A stretch of DNA of 64,000 bases from Achromobacter sp. MYb9 (lineage in GTDB: Bacteria > Pseudomonadota > Gammaproteobacteria > Burkholderiales > Burkholderiaceae_B). The DNA is taken from the NCBI RefSeq assembly GCF_002975275.1, contig NZ_PCOQ01000004.1:292630-356629 (forward strand). The letters are read 5' to 3'. A program made the position numbers and the translations under genes. The number at the start of each line of letters is the position of its first letter. Position 1 is the stretch's first letter. Of the stretch, positions 17,540-28,282 are shown in pieces. The notes under the pieces were generated by a model. The model was given only the letters and a program-made list of their open reading frames with translations. It made no database searches and was not told the origin of the DNA.

Positions 17540-18435
17540 GCTGGCTTTCCGGCGCGCAGCGCTTTGTCCTGCGCAGTGCGCGCCTCGATCGCCGCGCGGG
17601 CGGCGGCCCAATCTGCCTCGGTCCACTCGAAGTACTGCTTGAAGTAGGCGCCATTGGCCAGATAATCGCCGCCATCCAGCGCAATCGTCTGACCGTTGAT
17701 CCAGTCATTGCCCGGCCCCAGCAGAAAGGCCGCCAGTTCGCCAATATCGTGCCCGGTGCCCAGGCGCTGCATCGGGTTCTGCTGGATCAGGGCGTCCTGG
17801 CCGTCGCCGTTCGGGCGCAGCCGCGCGGTCGCGCCTTCGGTGGGAATCACGCCGGGCGCAATGGCATTCATGCGGATCCCGTGCCGGCCCCATTCGACGG
17901 CCAGCGATTTCGTCATCGCGTCGATGCCCGCCTTGGACATGGCCGACGGCACCACGAACGGCGATCCGGTCCACACCCACGTCACCACGATGGACACCAC
18001 CGCGCCCTGCGCCCCGGTGGCGATCCAGCGCTTGCCCACGGCCTGCGTCATATAGAACGTGCCGCGAAAGACGGTGTCGGCAATGGCATTGAATCCGCGC
18101 GCCGAGAGTTTTTCGGTCGGACTGATGAAATTGCCGGCGGCGTTGTTGATCAAGCCGTCCAGGCCGCCATGCCGGGTCCAGATGCCCGCCACCATCGCAT
18201 CGACCGCATCCGCATCACGGATGTCGACCGCGTGGGCATACGCCTGCCCCCCATGCTCGGCGCGCAGGGCGGCGGCGGCCTCTTCCACCACCGACAAACG
18301 GCGTCCGCACAGATGGACGGTGGCGCCTAGCGACGCCAGTTGCGCCGCCATCGCGTAGCCCAGGCCGGTGCCCCCGCCCGTGACGAGGATGCGCTGGCCG
18401 CGGAACAAGTCGGCCCGAAACATGCTTTGCCGCAT
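17536..18435 (-). CDS. SDR-family oxidoreductase, 2,4-dienoyl-CoA-reductase-like
   Basis: A 299-aa short-chain dehydrogenase with the cofactor loop TGGGTGLG (about 19-26), the NNAAGNF motif and the FVVPSAMSKAG segment typical of 2,4-dienoyl-CoA reductases. In that subfamily the active-site Tyr lies 15 residues before the Lys. Here the Lys is 168 and position 153 is Trp (codon TGG), not Tyr, so catalysis may differ. The C-terminal INGQTIALDGGDYL and the tail fit the subfamily. The start at 18435 has GGAGAC just upstream. It overlaps the CoA-ligase gene by four bases and is divergent from a LysR gene, which probably regulates the pair. Confidence 0.9.
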   Translation of the reverse strand: MRQSMFRADLFRGQRILVTGGGTGLGYAMAAQLASLGATVHLCGRRLSVVEEAAAALRAEHGGQAYAHAVDIRDADAVDAMVAGIWTRHGGLDGLINNAAGNFISPTEKLSARGFNAIADTVFRGTFYMTQAVGKRWIATGAQGAVVSIVVTWVWTGSPFVVPSAMSKAGIDAMTKSLAVEWGRHGIRMNAIAPGVIPTEGATARLRPNGDGQDALIQQNPMQRLGTGHDIGELAAFLLGPGNDWINGQTIALDGGDYLANGAYFKQYFEWTEADWAAARAAIEARTAQDKALRAGKPA

Positions 18436-18583
18436 GGTTTGTCTCCTGTTGTGATGTGGCATGCCGGTAGCGGACGGATGGGTCCGATACGGTTCAAGGT
18501 CAGAATATCAATCGACGGATATCGCGACAATCCTTCGCCGTGAGTAAACTCTGTTTCCTCACAGGCAACAATTGACGACGCCG

Positions 18584-19513
18584 ATGTCCGCCTTGCCCGC
18601 GCTAGACCTGAACCTGATCCAGCTGTTCGTCACCATCGTGGAAGCCGGCACGCTTAGCGAAGCGGCCTTGCGCCAGGGCGTGACCCGATCGCACGTCAGC
18701 CGCAACCTGCAGAAACTGGAGCGGGTGTTTGGGGCGCAACTGATCCGACGCACGACCCGCCGCCTGGAACTGACGCATCAAGGCAGCGTGCTGTATGAGC
18801 ACGGCGCCCGCATGGCCCGCGAAGTGGAATCCGCCCGCCATGCCCTGCAGAAACTGGGCGCCGAACCGACCGGCCACGTGCGCCTGTCCCTGCCCACCGG
18901 CTTGGGCGAACTGGATGCCCTGCGCCCGCTGCTGGTGCGCTTTGCGCTGGACCACCCCAGCCTGAGCCTGCGCGTGCTGTTCTCGAACCGGGTCAGCGAC
19001 CTGATTTCCTCAGAGATCGACGTGGCCTTGCGCGTGGTCTCGTCGCCGCCGCAGGACTACGTGGCGCGCGAATTGGGCGAAGTGAAATGGCATTTGTGCG
19101 CCGCGCCGGCGTATCTGCACCGCGCCGGCACGCCCACGCACCCGCGCGACCTGGGACGGCTGGACTTTCTTTGCCCGCCCGGGCCCAAGCCTCAGGCAGC
19201 GCTGCGCCTGCACCGCAAGGGGCAGGTCTACGAGATCAAGCTGGCGCCCCGGCTGCAATCCGAGTATTTCCCGTTCCTGGCCGATGCCGCCCGCGACGGC
19301 GCCGGCGTGGCGCTGTTGCCGGCTTACATCGTGCGGCCCGACCTGGAAACCGGGCGCCTGCGCGAAGTCCTGCCAGCCTACAAGGCCGAAGGGCCGGGCG
19401 ACAAGCTGTTCATCCTGACCTCGCCGACTCCCTACCCCTCCACCGCCCAACGCGCGCTGGTGGACTATCTGAAGACCGAACTCGAGCCGCTCCTGCGCGA
19501 CTTCCTGGCCTGA
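18584..19513 (+). CDS. LysR-family transcriptional regulator
   Basis: A LysR protein of about 309 aa: HTH at residues 1-60 (LDLNLIQLFVTIVEAGTLSE, then VTRSHVSRNLQKLER, LIRRTTRRLELTHQG), linker helix, then an effector domain (TGHVRLSLPTGLGELD onward). It is divergent from the SDR/CoA-ligase genes and likely controls them. The start is uncertain: the ATG at 18584 lacks a close ribosome site, whereas a TTG at 18572 has AGG 7 bases upstream and would add four residues. Confidence 0.92.
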   Translation: MSALPALDLNLIQLFVTIVEAGTLSEAALRQGVTRSHVSRNLQKLERVFGAQLIRRTTRRLELTHQGSVLYEHGARMAREVESARHALQKLGAEPTGHVRLSLPTGLGELDALRPLLVRFALDHPSLSLRVLFSNRVSDLISSEIDVALRVVSSPPQDYVARELGEVKWHLCAAPAYLHRAGTPTHPRDLGRLDFLCPPGPKPQAALRLHRKGQVYEIKLAPRLQSEYFPFLADAARDGAGVALLPAYIVRPDLETGRLREVLPAYKAEGPGDKLFILTSPTPYPSTAQRALVDYLKTELEPLLRDFLA

Positions 19514-19846
19514 CGTCCCGGGCCTGACGTCGCGGCCTGAAGCGGCCCCGCCCGCCCGGCGGCTGCCGCGCGCGCGACCCGCCATCCAACTGTAGGACTT
19601 CCTTGGTAAAACCGCGGGGTCTTGCGGGCTTGGCCCATGTCCGCCAAAGTAGGGGTTTTGCAGTGCCGGATGCCGGTTACCGGAACAGGGGCGGAACTTT
19701 GACGTGCGGGCCAAGTCTTATATAAGATATAAGACATACCGCCGCACACGGGGTTGTCTCCCCTACAATGACGAACGCGCCAAAACGCCAAAAAAATGCC
19801 GCCTGCGCTCGGGCAGATTGAGCCAGGCAAAACCACGGAGTCCATC
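19514..19846. other. Regulatory intergenic region between lysR and acnA
   Basis: 333 bases without a gene. The left 170 bases hold no terminator or ORF that I can support. The right part contains GGAACTT (19693-19699), the acn palindrome (19715-19735), a TACAAT -10-like box (19764-19769) and the acnA ribosome site (GGAG at 19837-19840). No good -35 box stands 17 bases before TACAAT, so an activator or an alternative sigma factor is possible. Confidence 0.7.
19715..19735. promoter_or_regulatory. Palindromic operator upstream of acnA (same as upstream of acnB)
   Basis: Perfect inverted half-sites GTCTTATAT and ATATAAGAC with spacer AAG, embedded in a 27-base stretch (19711-19737) identical to 7861-7887. 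Here the palindrome covers the expected -35 region of the TACAAT promoter. The GGAACTT box at 19693 has TCTTA 16 bases further, so the palindrome would also overlap a sigma-E-like -10 element. Confidence 0.8.
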
Positions 19847-22552
<2,706 letters not shown>

Positions 22553-22578
22553 GCCTCGCGCGGCGTTTCAGGTTGAAC

Positions 22579-22616
22579 AAAGCCCCGGAACCTTGCGGTT
22601 CCGGGGCTTTTTTTCT
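22579..22616. terminator. Strong bidirectional terminator between acnA and the dioxygenase gene
   Basis: AAAGCCCCGGAACC pairs with GGTTCCGGGGCTTT around TTGC, followed by seven T residues on the plus strand. The A residues on the other side let it serve the convergent gene too. Confidence 0.92.
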
Positions 22617-22634
22617 TGCCGCTGGACGACGGAG

Positions 22635-23411
22635 TCAGTCGTCGAACTGATAGGCGTCCATCGCCAGCGCGCCGTACGAGATCTCGTCGTTCAATCGCTT
22701 GGCGGACGCCCCGCCCGCCCCCAATGCCACGTAAAGCGGCATCAGGTGGTCGTCATGCGGATGCGCCTGCATCGCGCCTGGCGCCTGCGCTTGCCAATCC
22801 AGCAAAGCCGGCACGTCGTGTTCGGCAAGCCGGCGCGCATACCAATCCTGGAACGCCGGCACGTACGGCGCGGCCGGCGCATTCTGCGGCATCCGGACGT
22901 GGCGCAGATTGTGCGTCAAGGAGCCCGACCCGATGATCAGGATGCCCTCGTCGCGCAGCGGCGCCAACGCGCGGCCCAGTGCCAGCTGCCCGGCGGCATC
23001 ACGCCCCATGTCGAGCGACAACTGCACCACCGGCACATCGACCTCGGGGTAAAGATAGCGCAACGGCACCCACGCGCCATGGTCCAGCGGCCGGCGCGGA
23101 TCGCGGTCGGCGGTGATGCCGGATTCCGCCAGCAACGCCTGCACGCGAGCCGCCAGTACGGGCGAGCCGGGCGCGGCGTATTGCAGCGTGTAGAGCTCGG
23201 GCGGGAAGCCCCCGAAGTCATGCCAGGCCACCTGCTGGTCGCGCGTGGATAGTGCCAGGCCTTCACCCATCCAGTGGGGCGACACCACGAGGATGCCGCG
23301 CGGCTTCTGGCCTTGCGCAAGACTCCACGCCGCGAGCACGGGGCCGGTCAGGCCGGGTTCGACGGCCAGCATCGGCGAGCCGTGGGAAACGAAAAGCGTA
23401 GGCCAACGCAT
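22635..23411 (-). CDS. DODA-type extradiol ring-cleavage dioxygenase family protein
   Basis: A 258-aa class III extradiol dioxygenase-like protein of the YgiD/4,5-DOPA dioxygenase type. Putative metal ligands are the His in VSHGSP (residues 8-13), the His in VVSPHW (about 42-47) and a His in the PHDDHLMPLYVALGA segment; RPLDHGAWVPLRYLYP is the characteristic active-site stretch. Members cleave catecholic rings such as L-DOPA using Zn or Fe, but many have no known natural substrate. It is convergent with acnA and monocistronic. The N-terminus MRWPTLFVSHGSP fits the family exactly, so the start is secure. Confidence 0.92.
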   Translation of the reverse strand: MRWPTLFVSHGSPMLAVEPGLTGPVLAAWSLAQGQKPRGILVVSPHWMGEGLALSTRDQQVAWHDFGGFPPELYTLQYAAPGSPVLAARVQALLAESGITADRDPRRPLDHGAWVPLRYLYPEVDVPVVQLSLDMGRDAAGQLALGRALAPLRDEGILIIGSGSLTHNLRHVRMPQNAPAAPYVPAFQDWYARRLAEHDVPALLDWQAQAPGAMQAHPHDDHLMPLYVALGAGGASAKRLNDEISYGALAMDAYQFDD

Positions 23412-23653
23412 GGCGCTGCCTCCAGAAATAATGTCGATGAGAGCATTTTCGAACGTTTCGGATCAGCAATAAACCCCCTTCCTGGGGATGCTCTGTTGCC
23501 ATATACGCATCAATGGCGCAGCCCTCGCGAACGAGTTGGCCCGACGGCCCGGGCGGAGCTGGCCCAGCCAGGCCCGGGTCCGCCCCGAATGCCGACGCGC
23601 GCCGCGGGCGTTAAACTACGTCGTTACACACTTACTGGACGTCCCCCGAAGTT

Positions 23654-24856
23654 ATGGCCCGATCCCGCAGCCAATCCGCTCCCCGCATGACCCGTGACGC
23701 GACCCGCCTGGTTGCGCTTGCCCAGGCGCTCAACCGCTCGGGCAGCCGCGTCGAAGACGTGTTCTGGGAGAACCAGCTTGGCGAAGCGATTCCCAAGCTG
23801 CTGAAGGCTGGGCAGGACGCCCCGCTGGAAGCGGCCCTGGACCACCTCGCGCAAAGCGACATAGGCGCCTATGAGGTCTTGATCGAACAGGCCGAAACCC
23901 TGTCCGAATCGATGAAGATCGAGAAAAATGGCGTCCGGTACGACGTGCTGCTGATCGTGGCGCCCATCGTCGCCTGGACCCGCTACGCGATCCCCACCGG
24001 CCCGGTATCCGCTTCGGCCCAGCAGGCGCTGCTGGCGCAACTGCATGGCCATGTGCTGGCCAGCCAGGCACGCACCGCGCTGATGCCCATGCTGGTCAGC
24101 GTGGACCAGATGCCGCGCACCTTCGGTGAAACCTGGCAATGGCTGCATCGCCTGGGCTCGCAAGCGCTGGGCGCGGAAACCACCAAGCCGGTCCTGAACA
24201 CCGAGGCCGAAACCGCCAACATGCTGGCCGACACGCGCTACATCATCGGCGCCGTGGCCGTGCCCGAGAACGCGCCGATCTTCCGCTGGCAGGAACAAAT
24301 GAGCGACGCCGAGGCTTCTCGCGACGCGTGCCAGCAACAATGGGCCACGCAGGCGCAGCCCACCCTGGCCGCGCTGCTGCCGGGTTGCGGCTTTGAAGCG
24401 CTGCTGCCTGACGCCTATTACGTCAGCAACCGCGAAGCCGACCGGCGGGTGCGCCCCTTGTCCCTGCGCGCAGCCATCAGCTGGCTGGAAGGCGCGGTCA
24501 GCCTGGAAGCCTCGCAGTTGCGCGCCGTCGTCGCCGGCTGCGGCGAAAGCCGCATCGACGAATACCGCATCGGCTTCACGGCACGCAGCAGCAACGACGT
24601 CTATTACGGTTGCGTGTGGCCCTTGTACGGACGCGAAGAAGAATTGCCGTCCGACGAAGGCCAAGCCGACGTGGTCGATGACATCACGGCGTTGCTGAAG
24701 GAATACGGCGTCACCGAAGTGCGCCGCATCCCCGGCGTGCTGCCTGCCGAATACTGCGAAGACTGCGGCGCGCCCTACTTCCCGAATCCGCTGGGCGAAC
24801 TGGTCCACGCCGAACTGCCCGAAGACGCCGAAGCCGCCCCCGCCAAGTTCCACTAA
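23654..24856 (+). CDS. DUF2863-family protein
   Basis: A 400-aa soluble protein without a signal peptide or membrane segment that resembles the Burkholderiales-restricted DUF2863 family. Near its C-terminus is a CEDCGAPYFPNPLGELVH segment with a Cys-x-x-Cys pair that could bind zinc. It begins with a basic, Arg-rich stretch (MARSRSQSAPRMTRDATR). It ends 6 bases before earP, so it is probably co-transcribed with earP and efp. No enzymatic motif is recognisable; its link to the EF-P modification operon is positional only. Confidence 0.8.
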   Translation: MARSRSQSAPRMTRDATRLVALAQALNRSGSRVEDVFWENQLGEAIPKLLKAGQDAPLEAALDHLAQSDIGAYEVLIEQAETLSESMKIEKNGVRYDVLLIVAPIVAWTRYAIPTGPVSASAQQALLAQLHGHVLASQARTALMPMLVSVDQMPRTFGETWQWLHRLGSQALGAETTKPVLNTEAETANMLADTRYIIGAVAVPENAPIFRWQEQMSDAEASRDACQQQWATQAQPTLAALLPGCGFEALLPDAYYVSNREADRRVRPLSLRAAISWLEGAVSLEASQLRAVVAGCGESRIDEYRIGFTARSSNDVYYGCVWPLYGREEELPSDEGQADVVDDITALLKEYGVTEVRRIPGVLPAEYCEDCGAPYFPNPLGELVHAELPEDAEAAPAKFH

Positions 24857-24862
24857 GCCGCC

Positions 24863-25975
24863 ATGCAAGCAGACATCTTTTGCCGGGTCGTCGACAACTA
24901 CGGCGACATCGGCGTCTGCTGGCGGCTGGCGCGCCGGCTGGCGCAAGGCCGCGGCTGGGATATCCGCCTGTGGGTGGATGACCTGGCCAGCTTTGCGCGC
25001 ATCCAGCCCGGCATCGACGTCCAGGCGTCGCGGCAGCGGCTGGGCAGCGTGGACATCGTGCATTGGTCCGAAACGCCCGACCCCGCCCTGACCGCGCGCG
25101 ATGTCGTCATAGAAGCCTTTGCCTGCGACCCCCCGCCTGCGTTCGTGGACAGCATGCGCCACGTGCATCCGGCCTGGATCAACCTGGAGTACTTAAGCGC
25201 CGAAGCCTGGGTGGAAAACTGCCACGGCCTGCCTTCGCAGCGTCCCGACGGCCTGGTAAAGCACTTTTTCTTTCCCGGCTTCACGGCGGCCACGGGCGGC
25301 CTGCTGCGCGAACCCGGCCTGAGCGCCGAACGCGACGCCTTCCAGGCGTCGACAGACCTCCAGAACGCTTTCCTGCAGTCGCTCGGCGTGGATCAGGCCG
25401 TGTTGTTGCGCCGCCGCGACGGCGCCCGCACGGTGTCCCTGTTTTGCTATCCCACGGCGCCCACGGATGCGCTGGTCCAGGCACTGACGGCCGACAGCCG
25501 GCCTGGCGTGCTGCTGGTTCCCGAGGGCGTCGCGCCCGGGCTGGAAGCGGCCTGCGCCGGGGCGGATGCGCCCCTCGTGGCGCGCCTGCCTTTCGTGGCG
25601 CAGCCGGATTTCGACCGCCTGCTGTGGTGCGCGGACCTGAACTTCGTGCGCGGCGAAGATTCCTTCATCCGCGCGGCCTGGGCGGGGCGTCCGCTGGTGT
25701 GGCAGATCTATCCGCAAGACGAGAACATCCATCTTGAAAAACTGGAAGCGTGGCTGGCCCGCTATCCGGCCCCGGAATCAGCGCAAGCGCTGATCCGCGC
25801 GTGGAACCACCCGGAAACGGGCGAGGCCGCCGCAGCGGTTGCCCAAGCCCTGGCGCCCGCCGCCTGGCAGGCGTGGTCCGCCGCCGCCCGGCACTGGGAT
25901 GCCAGTCAGGCGGCCCGGCCGGATCTGGCCGAAAATCTGGCGGACTTTTGCGCAGACTTGGCCAAGAAACGTTAG
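24863..25975 (+). CDS. earP: Elongation factor P protein-arginine rhamnosyltransferase
   Basis: A 370-aa inverting GT-B glycosyltransferase that transfers rhamnose from dTDP-rhamnose to Arg32 of EF-P. The N-terminus carries the conserved DNYGDIGVCWRLAR loop with Asp11 and Asp15, which are essential in characterised EarP proteins. The nucleotide-sugar site appears in the C-terminal domain as GEDSFIRAAWAGRPLVWQ followed by YPQDENIHLEKLE. It lies directly upstream of efp, the usual arrangement, and 6 bases after the DUF2863 gene. Confidence 0.96.
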   Translation: MQADIFCRVVDNYGDIGVCWRLARRLAQGRGWDIRLWVDDLASFARIQPGIDVQASRQRLGSVDIVHWSETPDPALTARDVVIEAFACDPPPAFVDSMRHVHPAWINLEYLSAEAWVENCHGLPSQRPDGLVKHFFFPGFTAATGGLLREPGLSAERDAFQASTDLQNAFLQSLGVDQAVLLRRRDGARTVSLFCYPTAPTDALVQALTADSRPGVLLVPEGVAPGLEAACAGADAPLVARLPFVAQPDFDRLLWCADLNFVRGEDSFIRAAWAGRPLVWQIYPQDENIHLEKLEAWLARYPAPESAQALIRAWNHPETGEAAAAVAQALAPAAWQAWSAAARHWDASQAARPDLAENLADFCADLAKKR

Positions 25976-26151
25976 AATAGAGAGTTTTCTGAGTCGCCCT
26001 GGATTTGTCGGGCCTCAACTATGACGCCTCCCGGGGTGTGCATGAAACCGCTGTCAGGGACTTTTGGCCCGGACCTTTAGCTCGTGATCTTTCGCGAAGG
26101 CGGCTTCTTGCAAGCACGGCGAGTGCACCCATCACCCCCGGAGTTTTATCG

Positions 26152-26712
26152 ATGAAAACCGCTCAGGAATTGCGAGTCGGCAACGTGGTCATGGTCGGCA
26201 AGGATCCCCTCGTGGTCCAGAAAGCCGAATACAACAAGTCTGGCCGTAACGCTGCTGTTGTGAAACTGAAGTTCAAGAACCTGTTGACCGCCTCGGCCAG
26301 CGAATCGGTCTACAAGGCCGACGAAAAGTTCGAAGTCGTCCAACTGGATCGCAAGGAGTGCACCTACTCCTACTTTGGCGACCCGATGTACGTCTTCATG
26401 GACGAAGAGTACAACCAGTACGAAATCGAAGCCGAAAGCATGGGCGACGCCCTGAACTACCTGGAAGAAGCGATGCCCGTGGAAGTGGTCTTCTACGACG
26501 GCCGCGCCATCTCGGTTGAACTGCCCACCACGCTCGTTCGCGAAATCACCTACACCGAACCCGCCGTCCGTGGCGATACGTCGGGCAAGGTCACGAAGCC
26601 GGCCAAGATCAACACCGGCTACGAATTGAACGTGCCGCTGTTCTGCGCCATCGGCGACAAGATCGAAATCGACACCCGCACGAACGAATACCGCAGCCGC
26701 GTCAACAACTGA
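26152..26712 (+). CDS. efp: Translation elongation factor P (arginine-rhamnosylated type)
   Basis: A 186-aa EF-P with the three beta-barrel domains (KOW-like N-domain, OB central, OB C-terminal ending in [20 protein letters not shown] and R-rich tail). It relieves ribosome stalling at polyproline. The modified residue is Arg32 in the loop KSGRNAAVV, matching the neighbouring EarP, and not the Lys of the EpmA-type factor. The ATG at 26152 follows GGAG and gives the standard length; the frame is open further upstream, but that would add 49 residues absent from EF-P. The 176-base gap after earP may hold its own promoter. Confidence 0.98.
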   Translation: MKTAQELRVGNVVMVGKDPLVVQKAEYNKSGRNAAVVKLKFKNLLTASASESVYKADEKFEVVQLDRKECTYSYFGDPMYVFMDEEYNQYEIEAESMGDALNYLEEAMPVEVVFYDGRAISVELPTTLVREITYTEPAVRGDTSGKVTKPAKINTGYELNVPLFCAIGDKIEIDTRTNEYRSRVNN

Positions 26713-26718
26713 TCCGGC

Positions 26719-26774
26719 AAGGGCGCCCACGCCACGCGCGCTTCGTGCGCGCATTGCCCCCACGGGGGCAGTGC
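26719..26774. repeat. GC-rich double-hairpin repeat downstream of efp
   Basis: Two hairpins in a row: GCGCGC (26736-26741) with GCGCGC (26747-26752), then TGCCCCC (26755-26761) with GGGGGCA (26764-26770). The same architecture and similar wording occur downstream of gabD at 63908-63990. It looks like a family of short dispersed palindromes found after genes in this lineage. Confidence 0.65.
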
Positions 26775-26798
26775 ATTGTCCTGGGACCGCCCTGCGAT

Positions 26799-26832
26799 AA
26801 AAAAAGCCAGACCTTCGGGTCTGGCTTTTTTA
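26799..26832. terminator. Bidirectional terminator between efp and the DUF1178 gene
   Basis: AAAAAAGCCAGACC pairs with GGTCTGGCTTTTTT around a TTCG tetraloop. Both flanks are A/T runs, so it works for the convergent genes on both sides. Confidence 0.93.
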
Positions 26833-26856
26833 TGTCCGGCGCCGGTATGGCAACGC

Positions 26857-27315
26857 TTACTGCAAGCGCTCGTCGTCCAGGAAGTCGGGCACGGCCATGA
26901 CGTCGATGCCGTCATCGGCCAGCGCCTCGCGCTCTTCGGGCGTAGCCGTGCCACGAATGGGGCGTTCGTCGGCATCGCCCTCGTGAATGCGGCGCGCTTC
27001 TTCCGCGAAACGCGGTCCCACGTTTTCGGTGTTGCGCAGCAAGGCGCGCACCTGCTTCATCACGACGGCCTGCAAGGCGGCCATTTTCTCGGCGTCGGAT
27101 GCGCCGACCGGCACGGCGGGCGGCTGGGCCGGCGCATGCAGATGGGATACGTTCAGCCGTGGCGCCGACAGGCGCTTGGTGATGCTGGCCGACCCGCAAA
27201 CCGGGCACGTGACCAAGCCACGCGCCTGCTGCGCGTCATAGTCGTCGTGCGATCCGAACCAGCCTTCAAAAATGTGGCTGTGCTCGCACTGAAGGTCGAA
27301 AACTTTGAGAGCCAT
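26857..27315 (-). CDS. DUF1178-family zinc-ribbon-like protein
   Basis: A 152-aa cytoplasmic protein. The N-terminal 50 residues are conserved in the family: MALKVFDLQCEHSHIFEGWF, then a Cys-x-x-Cys pair in VTCPVCGSASITKRLSAPRL, with the first Cys-His probably completing a zinc ribbon. The C-terminal half is acidic and includes RGTATPEEREALADDGIDV, a typical DUF1178 ending. The function is unknown. The start at 27315 is the Met of the family start; the frame is open far upstream but has no homologous content. It is convergent with efp. Confidence 0.88.
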   Translation of the reverse strand: MALKVFDLQCEHSHIFEGWFGSHDDYDAQQARGLVTCPVCGSASITKRLSAPRLNVSHLHAPAQPPAVPVGASDAEKMAALQAVVMKQVRALLRNTENVGPRFAEEARRIHEGDADERPIRGTATPEEREALADDGIDVMAVPDFLDDERLQ

Positions 27316-27410
27316 GGTTGCTATATGGGGTCCAGCAGCCAGAATACAAGAATCCGCCCGCAAGGGGCGCCATCCCGCCGCGTCAAGCCGGGTTTCAGGT
27401 GGCGCCCAAG

Positions 27411-27432
27411 AAAAACGGGCCCGAAGGCCCGT
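27411..27432 (-). terminator. Terminator of the DUF2968 gene
   Basis: Read on the minus strand, ACGGGCC-TTCG-GGCCCGT is followed by TTTTT, 20 bases after the stop codon at 27452. Confidence 0.85.
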
Positions 27433-27451
27433 CCTGGCGATGGGCGCTGGC

Positions 27452-28165
27452 TCACTTGCCGCGCTTGGCCGCCGCGCTGCCGTCGATTTGCGCCTGCTGA
27501 GCCTGCAACGAATCGATCTGGCGTTGCAGGTCGCGCAGTTGCTGGCGCACGTCCTTTTGCTGGTCGGCCAATGCCGTGGTTTCCTGGCGCGACTGCTCCT
27601 GGCGAGCCGCGACCTGCTGTTCCTGCTGCATGCGCAGCGTGCGGTCGGCCTGCAAGGTGCTGAGCTGGGCGCTGCGGCTGGCCAACAGCTTCTCGGCGTT
27701 CGCATACTCGGCTTGCAGCTTGATGCGCTTGATGTCCACTTCGGCCAGGTCGGCCGATTGCGCGGCGAACGCGCGATACGTGGATTCAGCCTGCTTTTCC
27801 GACAAGGTCTTCAGCACGCGCCAGAAATCCTTCTGCTGGAACAAGGCGACGTAATAGGTCAGATCGTCGGGCTTGAACAGCAGGCTGGCGCCATACGTGC
27901 CGTTATAGGCCGTGCGCAGTTCCGACACTTGGCGGTTCTGGATCAGGCCCTGCAATTCCGCCACGGTGGACGACGGCCGCGCGGCCGCGGCCGGTGCAGC
28001 TGCAGGCGGCGGGGTCACGGGCGTGGAGTCGGCCGGCTTGTCCTCGACCTGCTTAACCGTGGGCCGCGGCGCTTCGGATTGCGCGCTGGCGCAAGCCGCC
28101 AGGCCGGACAGTGCCGTGCCTAACAGCGCCATGCGAGTGGCGGCACGGATAAATTGGACGTTCAT
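27452..28165 (-). CDS. DUF2968-family coiled-coil lipoprotein
   Basis: A 237-aa protein with a lipobox at Cys25 (LSGLAAC, followed by Ala), so an outer-membrane lipoprotein is likely. After a Pro/Ala-rich linker (about 35-65) comes a globular part (VAELQGLIQNRQVSELRTAY, FKPDDLTYYVALFQQKDFW), then a long coiled coil from about residue 125 to the end, rich in Gln, Arg and Leu heptads. The pattern matches DUF2968 of Burkholderiales, whose role is unknown. It has its own terminator and stands alone between the DUF1178 gene and the Tad locus. Confidence 0.82.
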   Translation of the reverse strand: MNVQFIRAATRMALLGTALSGLAACASAQSEAPRPTVKQVEDKPADSTPVTPPPAAAPAAAARPSSTVAELQGLIQNRQVSELRTAYNGTYGASLLFKPDDLTYYVALFQQKDFWRVLKTLSEKQAESTYRAFAAQSADLAEVDIKRIKLQAEYANAEKLLASRSAQLSTLQADRTLRMQQEQQVAARQEQSRQETTALADQQKDVRQQLRDLQRQIDSLQAQQAQIDGSAAAKRGK

Positions 28166-28282
28166 GCCTTCCCCAAAAAAATCGTTGCGGAACTATAGCA
28201 ATTTATTTCGCTCGCGGCAGATCCACTTACATTCGCCGCAAGCAAATCTGTGGCCCCCTACGGGCCTTTCCCTATTGCACGA

